DNA of 15,576 nucleotides. Origin: Bacillota bacterium (GTDB lineage Bacteria; Bacillota; Bacilli; Paenibacillales; Paenibacillaceae). Below are positions 6,654-14,020 of this stretch, one piece after another. The notes below the pieces were generated by a model. It was not told the DNA's origin, made no database searches, and saw only the letters and a list, made by a program, of their open reading frames with translations. Within the stretch, counting starts at the first letter, position 1; every line of letters begins with the position of its first letter. A program made the translations under genes and the position numbers. The DNA is taken from positions 1-15,576 of the forward strand of contig JAEZCJ010000160.1 in assembly GCA_023433615.1 (NCBI GenBank), read 5' to 3'.

Positions 6654-8030
6654 GTGCATAACCATATATTTCGCAGACGATTGTCCGTCTCGGCGGTCGG
6701 CATCTTGATACTGGCGCTGCTGCTTACGATGGCGCCTGCCGCGTTCGGCGCCGCAGAAGAGGGGACGGCCGGCGGAAGTTCGGCCGGTACGGCGGTATTC
6801 GTCATTCCCGTTAAGCAGACGATCGAGTCCGGGTTGCTGTCGTTCTTGGAACGCGCTTACAAGGAAGCGGAAGAAGCGGATGCCGAACGGGTCGTGCTCG
6901 TCATCAGCACGTTAGGCGGCAGAGTCGACAGCGCGGAAGCGATTGGGAGCTTGATCCGCGGCAGCAGCGTGCCGACGGTCGCCTTCATCGAAGGCAAGGC
7001 GATATCGGCCGGCGCCTATATCGCGATTAACGCGCAGCAGATCGTCATGCAGCCCGGCAGCACGATCGGCGCGGCGGCCGTCGTAGACGGCTCGGGCGAT
7101 CTGGTCGAGAATCCGAAGACCGTGTCGTATTGGGTCGGCGAGATGAAGAAGGCCGCCGAGTTCAGCGGGCGCAATCCGGACGTGGCGATCGCGATGGCCG
7201 ATCCGGGACAGCGGATCGAGCTTCCGGAGCTGGGCAAGACCGTGGAGAGAGGCGAGATTCTGACGCTGACGGCGGGCGAGGCGATGAAGGTCGGGTATGC
7301 CGACCACTTGGCTGGCACGGTCGAAGAGGCGCTTGCTTGGCTTGAGCTGGATCAGCGGACGATCGTCGAGTTCGGGCCGTCGATCGCGGAACGCGTCGCA
7401 GGCTTCCTGACGCAGCCGGGCGTGATGTTCCTGCTGCTGGTCATCGGGATTGCGGGCATCGTCATCGAGATGCTCGTGCCGGGTTTCGGCGTGCCGGGCT
7501 TCACCGGGCTGATCGCGTTCGGGCTGTTCTTCTTCGGCCACTATATCGCCGGCTTCGCGGGCATGGAGTCCGTCGTGCTCTTCATTGTCGGAATCGCGCT
7601 GCTCATCGTCGAGCTGTTCGTGCCAAGCTTCGGCATCTTGGGGATTCTGGGAGCAATCGCCCTCGTGTCGGGAGTGGCGACAGCCGCTTACGATACCGGC
7701 AATGCGGTCGTGTCGCTAAGCTTCGCATTCGTCGTGGCGCTTATCATTGCCGGCATCACCGCCTACGTATTTCGCCGAAGAGGAATCTGGAACAAGTTCA
7801 TACTGAGCGACCGGCTGACGTCGGAGCAGGGCTATCTGTCAGGCTCCGCAAAGCCGGAATTGGCCGGACGCGAAGGCGTCGCATTGACGCCGCTTCGTCC
7901 TTCGGGTACGATCGAGGTCGACGGCGAGCGCATCGATGCGGTGACGGAAGGCGATTTTATATTGAGCGGCAGACCGATCGTCATTACGAAGGTGGAAGGA
8001 ACTCGCGTCATCGTTAGAGAAGTTAAGTAA
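6654..8030 (+). CDS. NfeD-family membrane serine protease-like protein (YqeZ type)
   Basis: This 458-residue protein is of the long NfeD class that pairs with flotillin. Residues about 1-33 form a signal sequence. Residues about 46-230 are a ClpP/SppA-like domain. Its likely nucleophile is Ser118 in KAISAGAYIA, and a lysine in the KTVSYW region (Lys155) is a plausible partner, though that assignment is tentative. Four or five hydrophobic segments span about residues 248-375, including two Val-Pro-(Gly/Ser)-Phe-Gly turns typical of NfeD. The last 55 residues form the soluble NfeD OB-fold domain, ending VREVK. The GTG at 6654 has AAGGAG nine bases upstream. floA follows 49 bases later. The protein probably acts at flotillin membrane microdomains, and both domains appear intact. 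Confidence 0.93.
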   Translation: MHNHIFRRRLSVSAVGILILALLLTMAPAAFGAAEEGTAGGSSAGTAVFVIPVKQTIESGLLSFLERAYKEAEEADAERVVLVISTLGGRVDSAEAIGSLIRGSSVPTVAFIEGKAISAGAYIAINAQQIVMQPGSTIGAAAVVDGSGDLVENPKTVSYWVGEMKKAAEFSGRNPDVAIAMADPGQRIELPELGKTVERGEILTLTAGEAMKVGYADHLAGTVEEALAWLELDQRTIVEFGPSIAERVAGFLTQPGVMFLLLVIGIAGIVIEMLVPGFGVPGFTGLIAFGLFFFGHYIAGFAGMESVVLFIVGIALLIVELFVPSFGILGILGAIALVSGVATAAYDTGNAVVSLSFAFVVALIIAGITAYVFRRRGIWNKFILSDRLTSEQGYLSGSAKPELAGREGVALTPLRPSGTIEVDGERIDAVTEGDFILSGRPIVITKVEGTRVIVREVK

Positions 8031-8079
8031 GGGAAATGCGTGACAGATCGCCACAATTATAAGGAGGGATTTACTAACC

Positions 8080-9081
8080 ATGGATGGACTAGACCCGACA
8101 ATATTGTATTTGCTCGTAGCAGCAGCGATTTTCATCGTGCTAATCGTGTTCTTCAGCTTCTTCCCGGTCATGCTGTGGGTGTCTGCGCTGGCATCCGGCG
8201 TGCGGATCGGCATCATTACGCTCGTAGCCATGCGGCTGCGCCGCGTGGTGCCGAGCCGTATCGTCAATCCGTTGATCAAGGCGACCAAGGCCGGCCTCGG
8301 GTTGAACATTAACCAATTGGAGAGCCACTTCCTGGCCGGCGGCAACGTCGACCGCGTCGTCAACGCGCTGATCGCGGCGCAGCGCGCGAACATTCCGCTC
8401 GAATTCGAGCGGGCGGCAGCGATTGACCTGGCTGGCCGTGACGTCTTGCAAGCCGTACAGATGAGCGTTAATCCACGCGTCATCGAGACGCCGGTCGTCT
8501 CGGCTGTCGCCAAGGACGGCATTGAGGTAAAGGTAAGAGCGCGCGTTACGGTTCGCGCCAACATCGACCGTCTGGTCGGCGGTGCGGGCGAAGAGACGAT
8601 TATCGCGCGTGTCGGCGAAGGCATCGTCAGCACGAACGGCTCGGCGAACTCGCATAAGGACGTGCTCGAGAACCCGGACCTCATCTCGCGTACCGTGCTT
8701 AACAAAGGGTTGGATGCCGGCACGGCATTCGAAATTCTGTCGATCGACATCGCGGATGTCGACGTAGGCAAGAACATCGGCGCTTATCTGCAGACGGAGC
8801 AAGCAGAGGCCGATAAGCAGATCGCGCAGGCGAAGGCCGAGGAGCGCCGCGCAATGGCGGTCGCGCTCGAGCAGGAGATGAAGGCCCGCGTCGTCGAGAT
8901 GCGAGCGCGCGTCGTCGAATCGGAATCTCAGGTGCCGCTGGCTATGGCGGATGCGCTTCGGAGCGGGAAGATGGGCGTAATGGATGCGCTCAATATGAAA
9001 AATATCGAAGCGGACACGCAAATGCGCGGCTCGATCGGCAAGCCGTCGGATACGAACAGCGACGATAAGGACGGCATTTAA
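8080..9081 (+). CDS. floA: Flotillin-like protein FloA
   Basis: FloA scaffolds functional membrane microdomains and affects membrane fluidity, secretion and signalling. The 333-residue product has an N-terminal membrane region (about residues 7-50, with a hydrophobic hairpin-like stretch) and an SPFH/PHB domain to about residue 230. A helical region rich in Glu-Ala pairs (QAEADKQIAQAKAEERRAMA) then forms the flotillin oligomerisation coil. The C-terminus is acidic. Length and architecture match B. subtilis YqfA closely. The ATG at 8080 follows AAGGAGG by about 12 bases. The gene sits between nfeD and a small membrane gene starting two bases after its stop, as expected for one operon. Confidence 0.96.
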   Translation: MDGLDPTILYLLVAAAIFIVLIVFFSFFPVMLWVSALASGVRIGIITLVAMRLRRVVPSRIVNPLIKATKAGLGLNINQLESHFLAGGNVDRVVNALIAAQRANIPLEFERAAAIDLAGRDVLQAVQMSVNPRVIETPVVSAVAKDGIEVKVRARVTVRANIDRLVGGAGEETIIARVGEGIVSTNGSANSHKDVLENPDLISRTVLNKGLDAGTAFEILSIDIADVDVGKNIGAYLQTEQAEADKQIAQAKAEERRAMAVALEQEMKARVVEMRARVVESESQVPLAMADALRSGKMGVMDALNMKNIEADTQMRGSIGKPSDTNSDDKDGI

Positions 9082-9083
9082 CG

Positions 9084-9590
9084 ATGGAATCGCTCATCGC
9101 GTTTCTGCTTGACAATATCTTCATCGTCATCGTGGCGGCAGGCTTCCTGATGTCGCTGCTCGGGAAGGGAAAGCAGCAGCAGCGGCGTGTCGGGCGGATG
9201 CCGGACTTTGGCGGCGGCCCGATGCAAAGCGAGCCGGCAGCGCCGAACGTTCGCCCATTCGGACCGGATTCGAGCCCAGCACCTGCGTATGAGCAGACCC
9301 CGCAGCCCGTGTATACCTCGTCGATGTCTCAGCCGTCGTCTGAAGGGCAGCGTATGATGGCGCGATCGAATCAAGACCCGTCATTGTCGAGAGGTACTGG
9401 GGGAGCGGGCAGACCCTCATCAATAGCGCAGGCAGCACGCAGTCAGGCGCCGTCACGCTCGGCTGCGCCAGTGACCGGCTCTGCCGCGTTGAAGCGGGTT
9501 GATGCGGACGATCTTCGCCAAGCCGTTCTCTGGGCGGAGATTCTCGGCCCGCCGCGCGCACGCAAGCCGCATAGCCGCCATATTCGATAA
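9084..9590 (+). CDS. Membrane-anchored disordered protein in the yqfB position of the flotillin operon
   Basis: This 168-residue protein starts two bases after the floA stop, so it is almost certainly translated in step with it. It has one N-terminal membrane helix (about residues 5-26, LDNIFIVIVAAGFLMSLLG). A basic KGKQQQRR patch follows, then about 100 residues rich in Pro, Ser, Gly, Ala and Gln that look disordered. It closes with a compact segment, LRQAVLWAEILGPPRARKPH, which is hydrophobic and looks conserved. I have the impression that similar WxEILGPPR endings occur in other Firmicute proteins, but this is from memory. It holds the place of B. subtilis yqfB, though I cannot show homology. 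Anchoring beside FloA suggests a microdomain partner. Biochemical function is unknown. Confidence 0.8.
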   Translation: MESLIAFLLDNIFIVIVAAGFLMSLLGKGKQQQRRVGRMPDFGGGPMQSEPAAPNVRPFGPDSSPAPAYEQTPQPVYTSSMSQPSSEGQRMMARSNQDPSLSRGTGGAGRPSSIAQAARSQAPSRSAAPVTGSAALKRVDADDLRQAVLWAEILGPPRARKPHSRHIR

Positions 9591-9617
9591 TGCATTAGGC
9601 TAGTGAGCCGTACAAGA

Positions 9618-9642
9618 AGCCATCCTTCGGGATGGCTTTTTT
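9618..9642 (+). terminator. Rho-independent terminator after the flotillin operon
   Basis: AGCCATCC and GGATGGCT form a perfect eight-pair stem closed by a stable TTCG tetraloop, followed by T5. It ends nfeD-floA and isolates the surface-protein gene downstream. Confidence 0.95.
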
Positions 9643-9645
9643 GCG

Positions 9646-9846
9646 TGATGAACGAGGAATGATCGGGAAAAAGAAGACATTCGTTAATGGATTTTCTATT
9701 TTTTGCTGTTCAATTCGTAATTCTATCGATATAATACTTTATACCTATATATGAAAGGGTTTGATGTGTCGAATATAGAGAAGTAAATAGTTTTATGTCG
9801 AATTATATCGAATTATGTCAGTCAACCAGAAGAAGGAGAGAACACA
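9646..9846 (+). promoter_or_regulatory. AT-rich promoter and leader of the surface-protein gene
   Basis: This 200-base gap is far richer in A+T than its surroundings. The best -10 is TATAAT at 9730-9735. No good -35 lies at 17 bases; weak options are TTGCTG (9703) and TTCAAT (9709). The leader of about 105 bases contains TGTCGAAT at 9767 and 9796, and a tandem 10-base repeat TCGAATTAT at 9798 and 9808. AGAAGGAGAG (about 9830-9839) is the ribosome binding site for the ATG at 9847. The repeats may bind a regulator or affect mRNA stability, which is inference. Confidence 0.5.
9798..9816 (+). repeat. Tandem 10-base repeat in the surface-protein leader
   Basis: Two copies of TCGAATTAT(A/G) lie in direct tandem. 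A diverged copy TCGAATATA lies at 9769-9777, and the reverse form AATTCG is near 9712. The spacing of exactly one helical turn between the tandem copies would suit a dimeric or cooperative DNA-binding protein. Confidence 0.55.
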
Positions 9847-12800
9847 ATGACAACCAAGAAACTGCATTCGCTGCGGAGCAGAACGGTCGCGGCAGTGATG
9901 GCATCGCTAATGGCCATTCCGATCGCTGCGGCCGGTAGCGCATATGCCGCCCCGTACACGCCGATTCAAGGGCAGGCGCCTTCGTACACGGGTTCGCTGA
10001 ACTGGGTGGATTACACGGAACCTGTCGTTACAGGCGGGCTTCCCGGTCCGAACACGAAAATCACCTATTCGATTGATTTTGACCATAACGACAATCTGTA
10101 TGTCGCGAAGTTCGGTAATACCGGATTAGCGACTGTAGGGACCGGGAAGATCGAGAAGATCGCGCCTGACGGACAAGCGGTGACGGATATTACGTTCGAC
10201 TCTAATGTGACGTTCCCGGTCGGCATTATGGCGGACCATAACGCTAACGTGTACATCACCGACAATACTTACTTCGGCAGCGGCAGCACTAGCGGCAACG
10301 AAGCCAGAATATTGCGACTTGCAAGCGGATCGAATAGCTGGCAGGATATCACGTACGGCGAAGATATGCGCTACGCGATGGGCGTAACGGCGGATGCGCA
10401 AGGGAACGTATACGCGGTTGACAGCGACAATAGTTCGAATTCGTCCGTGCTGACGCCGCCGCGCGTGTTGAAGCTTGCTGCCGGCGATGATGAATGGGTA
10501 GATATCGCGAATGCCGACTCGGACTTCGGCAATTCGATCGTATTCGATATTGTGTCGGACGGCGCAGGCAATCTGTACGTCAGCGTGCTGACAATGACGA
10601 ACGGCAATTCGAGCCTTAGCGGCGGGAAAGTTCTGAAGCTGCCGGCAGGAGGAACGGATTGGATCAACGTGTCGCCTGCAGCCGATCCCAGTTCGATGAT
10701 TCCGTTCATCCCTTACGGCCTTGGCATCGACAAATACGATAATTTATTCGCCATGAATTTCTTCATGGGAGCCGTAGCGAAGCTTGGCTACGGCGGCGGA
10801 TCCGGAGATTGGACGACATTCGGGATTTTACCGACGAATACGGGAATCATGGCGGGCAATTTCGACGTAGCGGCCGACAACGCCGGCTATGTGTTCGGCA
10901 GCAATATTACGCGGGGCAATGTCATTACATTAAGAGCCGCTGTCGCTTATAATGGCAGCGGCAATACATCAGGTACGGTTCCGACCGACCTTGTCGGCTA
11001 TAAGCCGGGCGAGACGGCAACGGTACTAGGAGCAGGAGATCTGGCAAAACAGGGCCATACTTTCGCGGGCTGGAGCACGACTCCGAACGCAACCGTAGTC
11101 GAGTATGCGCCGGCCAGCACGATCAACATGACGCAGAGCGTCGCTTTGTACGCGGTATGGACGCCTGATGCGCCTGCCTCGGCTTACACGGTCACCTATG
11201 CAGCAGGATCAGGCGGAACTCTGAGCGGCGATCTAAGCGAGTCGGTAACCGGCGGCGGCCATCCGGCAGCGATCCCGACGCCGATCGCGGATTCGGGCAA
11301 TACGTTCCTTGGCTGGAGCAGCAACGGCGGCGCAACGCTGCTGTCGAGCGTTGAGCTGGCAACCGTATCGATTACGGCCAATGTGACGTATACGGCCTAT
11401 TTTCAACAACCGGCCGCATTAACGCGGATCGAGCTCGACAAGACGGCCTATTCGATCGCGATCGGGGAGACGCATCAGACCGTAGTCGATGCCGTGTACT
11501 CGGATAACAGCAAGCGCACGCTGGATGCCGGCGTAACGTTCGCTTCGAGCGATGCGGCAGTCGCGACCGTGAACGGCGCAGGGCTGGTAACGGCCGTAAC
11601 TAGCGGTCAAGCCGTCATTACCGCTGAATATCTGGGTCAACAAGCCCAAGCAACAGTGACGGTACCGTCCGGGCAATCGAATGACACGCCATCTACGCCA
11701 TCTACTTCAACTGAGCAGACTGATTCGGGCGTTGAGATCTTCATGGACGGCGTGAAGCAGGAGACGCTGGCAACCGCACGGAAGCAGATCGTAAACGGAC
11801 GCCAAGTCACTACGGTCGTGCTGGATAACCAGAAGGTCATCGACAAGCTGAACCGCGAGAACAACAAAGTGTTGACGATCCCGGTTGCAGGCGACAACCC
11901 GGTCGTCGTCGGCCAACTGACAGGAAACTTGGTCAAGACGATGGAGTCGAACGGCGCGCAGATCCAGATCGCGACCGACAGAGCGACGTACACGCTGCCA
12001 GCCTCGCAGGTAGATATCAGCTCGATCTCTTCGCAGTTCGGACAAGACATTAATTTGGCGGACATCACGATCAGCATTCAGATTGCCGATACGTCCGATG
12101 GCAACAAAGCGAAGATTAAACAGGCAGCAGATGGGAACGGCTCTACGATGATCGTGCAGCCGATCGATTTTGAGATCTATGCCAATTATGGAACGCAGAC
12201 CGTTCAGGCCAATAAGTTCAACAGCTATGTCGGGCGAATGATTGCCCTGCCAGACGGCGTGGATCCGAATCGAATCACTACAGGTGTTGTGCTTACGGAC
12301 AACGGCGACCTGTACCATGTCCCGACGGTTGTCGTGCAAGAAGGCGGCAAAGCCTACGCGCTGGTGAACAGCTTGACGAACAGCTCGTATACGGTTATCT
12401 ACAATCCACGCGAGATGGCGGACGTCGTCGGGCACTGGGCGCAAGCCGACGTGAACGACATGAGCTCCCGCATGATCGTGCAAGGCGTAACCGATTCGCG
12501 ATTTGCCCCTAATGCGGCAATTACGCGGGCGGAATTCGCGGCAATCATAACGCGCGGCTTAGGCATTCAACAAGCGCCGTATGCTGACGCTCTATCGGAT
12601 GTCAGCGGCGCGGATTGGTATGCCGGCGCCGTGCAAGCGGCAGTCGACTATGGCCTGGTCACGGGCTATGAGGACGGCACGTTCAGACCGGACGCGAACA
12701 TCAGCCGCCAAGAGGCGGCAGCCGTTCTGGCTCGCGCTACGCGCATCGCGAAGCTGGAGTCGGCCATGTCCGATGCGCAGCTGGAGCTCGCATTGTCCGC

Positions 12801-12978
12801 CTATGCGGACAGCGGTGCAGTCTCCGTATGGGCTAGGGCGAACGTGGCTGAAGCAATCGGCTTGGAGCTGATGAAGGGCCGCGAAGGCAAGCTGGATCCG
12901 AATGCAGATCTGACTCGCGCAGAGACGGCCGCCCTTGTGCGTCGGCTTCTCCAAGCGGCTGAATTGATCAACTCGTAA
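9847..12978 (+). CDS. Exported SLH-anchored surface protein with beta-propeller, InlB-like and Big domains
   Basis: This is a 1043-residue cell-surface protein. A signal peptide ends at AYA (about residue 34). Six Asp/Asn-rich NHL-like units recur near residues 78, 128, 180, 236, 294 and 342, each with a (N/G)(N/Y)(L/V)(Y/F) core (for example DNLYVAKFG, ANVYITDN), implying a six-bladed propeller. Two InlB/Listeria-Bacteroides-type repeats with the GWS signature follow (about 366-440 and 446-522), then a Big_2 Ig-like domain (about 524-606) and a Ser/Thr/Pro linker. A domain of about 220 residues that I do not recognise comes next. Three SLH domains close the protein from residues 859, 912 and 986; these normally bind pyruvylated secondary cell-wall polymer. 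Gene and domains are intact. It is monocistronic, between two terminators. The propeller suggests ligand or carbohydrate binding, but catalysis cannot be shown. Confidence 0.92.
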   Translation: MTTKKLHSLRSRTVAAVMASLMAIPIAAAGSAYAAPYTPIQGQAPSYTGSLNWVDYTEPVVTGGLPGPNTKITYSIDFDHNDNLYVAKFGNTGLATVGTGKIEKIAPDGQAVTDITFDSNVTFPVGIMADHNANVYITDNTYFGSGSTSGNEARILRLASGSNSWQDITYGEDMRYAMGVTADAQGNVYAVDSDNSSNSSVLTPPRVLKLAAGDDEWVDIANADSDFGNSIVFDIVSDGAGNLYVSVLTMTNGNSSLSGGKVLKLPAGGTDWINVSPAADPSSMIPFIPYGLGIDKYDNLFAMNFFMGAVAKLGYGGGSGDWTTFGILPTNTGIMAGNFDVAADNAGYVFGSNITRGNVITLRAAVAYNGSGNTSGTVPTDLVGYKPGETATVLGAGDLAKQGHTFAGWSTTPNATVVEYAPASTINMTQSVALYAVWTPDAPASAYTVTYAAGSGGTLSGDLSESVTGGGHPAAIPTPIADSGNTFLGWSSNGGATLLSSVELATVSITANVTYTAYFQQPAALTRIELDKTAYSIAIGETHQTVVDAVYSDNSKRTLDAGVTFASSDAAVATVNGAGLVTAVTSGQAVITAEYLGQQAQATVTVPSGQSNDTPSTPSTSTEQTDSGVEIFMDGVKQETLATARKQIVNGRQVTTVVLDNQKVIDKLNRENNKVLTIPVAGDNPVVVGQLTGNLVKTMESNGAQIQIATDRATYTLPASQVDISSISSQFGQDINLADITISIQIADTSDGNKAKIKQAADGNGSTMIVQPIDFEIYANYGTQTVQANKFNSYVGRMIALPDGVDPNRITTGVVLTDNGDLYHVPTVVVQEGGKAYALVNSLTNSSYTVIYNPREMADVVGHWAQADVNDMSSRMIVQGVTDSRFAPNAAITRAEFAAIITRGLGIQQAPYADALSDVSGADWYAGAVQAAVDYGLVTGYEDGTFRPDANISRQEAAAVLARATRIAKLESAMSDAQLELALSAYADSGAVSVWARANVAEAIGLELMKGREGKLDPNADLTRAETAALVRRLLQAAELINS

Positions 12979-12997
12979 TTCACAAGATGCAGGAACG

Positions 12998-13030
12998 ACA
13001 ATCCCCTCCCCTTCGCGGAAGGGGATTGTT
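12998..13030. terminator. Terminator after the surface-protein gene, possibly bidirectional
   Basis: ACAATCCCCT (12998-13007) pairs perfectly with AGGGGATTGT (13020-13029). An alternative inner stem CCCCTTC-GCG-GAAGGGG is also possible. The plus-strand tail (TTCGTGTTG) is only partly T-rich. It lies 20 bases after the stop and 26 bases beyond the end of the converging pseudogene. Confidence 0.7.
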
Positions 13031-13055
13031 CGTGTTGCGGGCATGCGCTAGGAGA

Positions 13056-13564
13056 TTAACGGGACAGCGCGATCTCGTTCTTCCCATTCAGCCTGTATGC
13101 CGTAATCCGGACATTGCCGCTGGACGGGACCAGCACTCCCTCGGCAGCAAATCGGCGCAGCCAGGCAGCTGCCGTTCGGGGGCCGATGCGGAACGATTCG
13201 GGTACGTCCGATACGCGAAGCTCCCGTCTCTGTGCATAGCGAGCGGGATGTCTTCCTCCCTTCGCGACAGCCATACGGATTCTCCTGCAGCATGCTTGCT
13301 CATGGCAACGGACCATAGACGGCCGATCGCTTGCTTCAGCTGCCTGATGCATGCAGCAGGATTGCGCTCCAGCTGCCGGGTCGAGAACCGCAGTACCGTC
13401 CATCCCGAAAGTACGAGACCGTTCTGTCTGATCAGGTGATTATCGAACTCCGCAGGCGTGATCGGCAAAACCGTTGACCACCCTTAGAATCCTTGAACGG
13501 GTACTCGGGTTTCAGCTGCTTCGCGCTCGAAGTCCGCGATGAACCGCCTAAGATTCGGATGCAT
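13056..13564 (-). pseudogene. Decayed DUF559-type nuclease-like gene with C-terminal winged helix
   Basis: An ATG at 13564 follows AAGGGAG and opens a frame beginning MHPNLRRFIADF. It is stopped by TAA at 13486-13484 after 26 residues. The same frame then continues through AEFDNHLIRQNGLVLSGWTVLRFS, a hallmark of the C-terminal half of DUF559/very-short-patch-repair-like endonuclease folds. Near 13240-13250 the reading shifts by one base into RYAQRRELRVSDV...RTAAAWLRRFAAEGVL...ITAYRLN, a winged-helix tail typical of Paenibacillaceae relatives, and stops at 13058-13056. Compared with remembered intact relatives, about 60 codons with the catalytic acidic residues are missing after residue 20. 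The lesions are therefore a stop, a frameshift and a deletion, so this is a dead gene. Either single-base lesion could be a sequencing error, but the deletion could not. Confidence 0.75.
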
Positions 13565-13590
13565 GCTGCTCGATCTCCCTTCTTACCAAT

Positions 13591-13619
13591 AGAAAACCCC
13601 GAGGCAAATATGCCTCGGG
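13591..13619 (-). terminator. Minus-strand terminator upstream of the pseudogene
   Basis: CCCGAGGCA (13598-13606) and TGCCTCGGG (13611-13619) form a perfect nine-pair stem around AATA. On the minus strand it is followed by GTTTTCT. It therefore ends something transcribed leftwards from beyond 13620, where only a very small open frame is visible. Confidence 0.8.
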
Positions 13620-13626
13620 ATATGCT

Positions 13627-13689
13627 TTACGCACCGTTGTCATTGTGTTGTATAAATTCACCATTAGCATATACGACATTGTCGGCCAT
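13627..13689 (-). CDS. Possible 20-residue open frame before the terminator
   Basis: An ATG at 13689 preceded by AAAAGG (five-base gap) opens a frame of 20 codons (MADNVVYANG... ending NDNGA) whose TAA lies eight bases before the terminator stem. The frame is also open upstream for about 20 codons without a start codon (ending RSGQKAC), so it may equally be the tail of a vanished gene. I do not recognise the sequence. It is listed because a good terminator follows it directly. A small RNA is the main alternative. Confidence 0.2.
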   Translation of the reverse strand: MADNVVYANGEFIQHNDNGA

Positions 13690-13991
13690 GCAAGCCTTTT
13701 GGCCAGATCGAATAACTATTTCAGTCGATAATGCAGCCTGATCACGGTTCGATCACGCTATAGCGAAGCGATTTCATAATTTGAATGGGGCAAGGTGCTA
13801 ACGACAGGGAGGTAAAGCGCCGGACAAGCGAAGCGTTGTCAGACGGGCAGGGAGCGTCAGGCAGACGAAACTGGGCGCAACAGTGATTGGGACGTGCAGA
13901 GAGATAGCATTGTCTTGGGCCGGAGGGCGGTGTGTCGGCCGATGGCGTAAGCATCCGGCGGGAAGCAGGCGGAGCGACCCGCCGGATGCTC
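13690..13991. other. About 300 bases with no supported gene
   Basis: No frame here has both a ribosome binding site and family-like composition. The stretch holds a perfect palindrome CGCTATAGCG (13756-13765) and a small stem GACAA...TTGTC near 13823-13840. It also holds GGCCG...CGGCC near 13918-13940 and the long inverted repeat at 13950-13990. The plus strand from about 13800 is purine-rich. It could be leftover accessory DNA or a structured RNA. Neither can be shown by eye. Confidence 0.45.
13950..13990. repeat. Perfect 13-base inverted repeat just upstream of the yqfC promoter
   Basis: AGCATCCGGCGGG (13950-13962) and CCCGCCGGATGCT (13978-13990) are exact reverse complements around a 15-base loop. 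There is no real T run on either side, so it is a weak terminator at best. It abuts the sigma-E-like -35 element that starts at 13992, so it may insulate the sporulation promoter or serve as an operator. Confidence 0.75.
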
Positions 13992-14020
13992 TCATATTTC
14001 CGAACGTTCCCGCATAATTT
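13992..14020 (+). promoter_or_regulatory. Sigma-E-type sporulation promoter of yqfC-yqfD
   Basis: TCATATT (13992-13998) matches the B. subtilis sigma-E -35 consensus (KMATATT) at every position. After 14 bases, CATAATTT (14013-14020) matches the -10 consensus CATACAHT at six of eight positions. Spacing and distance to the ribosome binding site (14031-14040) are suitable. yqfD is known as a sigma-E-dependent sporulation gene in B. subtilis, which supports the call. Confidence 0.65.

Noticed and set aside
8140..9021. 293-codon minus-strand frame opposite floA
   Set aside because: It is fully antisense to an unmistakable flotillin. The product is Arg/Asp/Leu/His-rich with no motif and no ribosome binding site of note.
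11707..12483. 258-codon minus-strand frame opposite the surface-protein gene
   Set aside because: It is opposite coding sequence that runs directly into SLH domain 1. Composition is His/Arg/Val-rich with no recognisable domain.
13493..13741. Plus-strand frame of 82 codons across the pseudogene start and terminator
   Set aside because: It crosses the minus-strand hairpin and the nuclease relict start, has no ribosome binding site, and its composition is uneven.
13742..13954. Minus-strand frame ending in MKSLRYSVIEP, considered as the first part of the small open frame downstream
   Set aside because: Joining them needs an extra frameshift near 13743, and the ATG has no ribosome binding site. 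The upstream part is Pro/Ser/Arg/Cys-rich as expected by chance.
13690..13991. Known large structured RNAs or a CRISPR array in the gene-free stretch
   Set aside because: There are no regularly spaced direct repeats, and I could not match conserved motifs of any riboswitch or large bacterial RNA I know.
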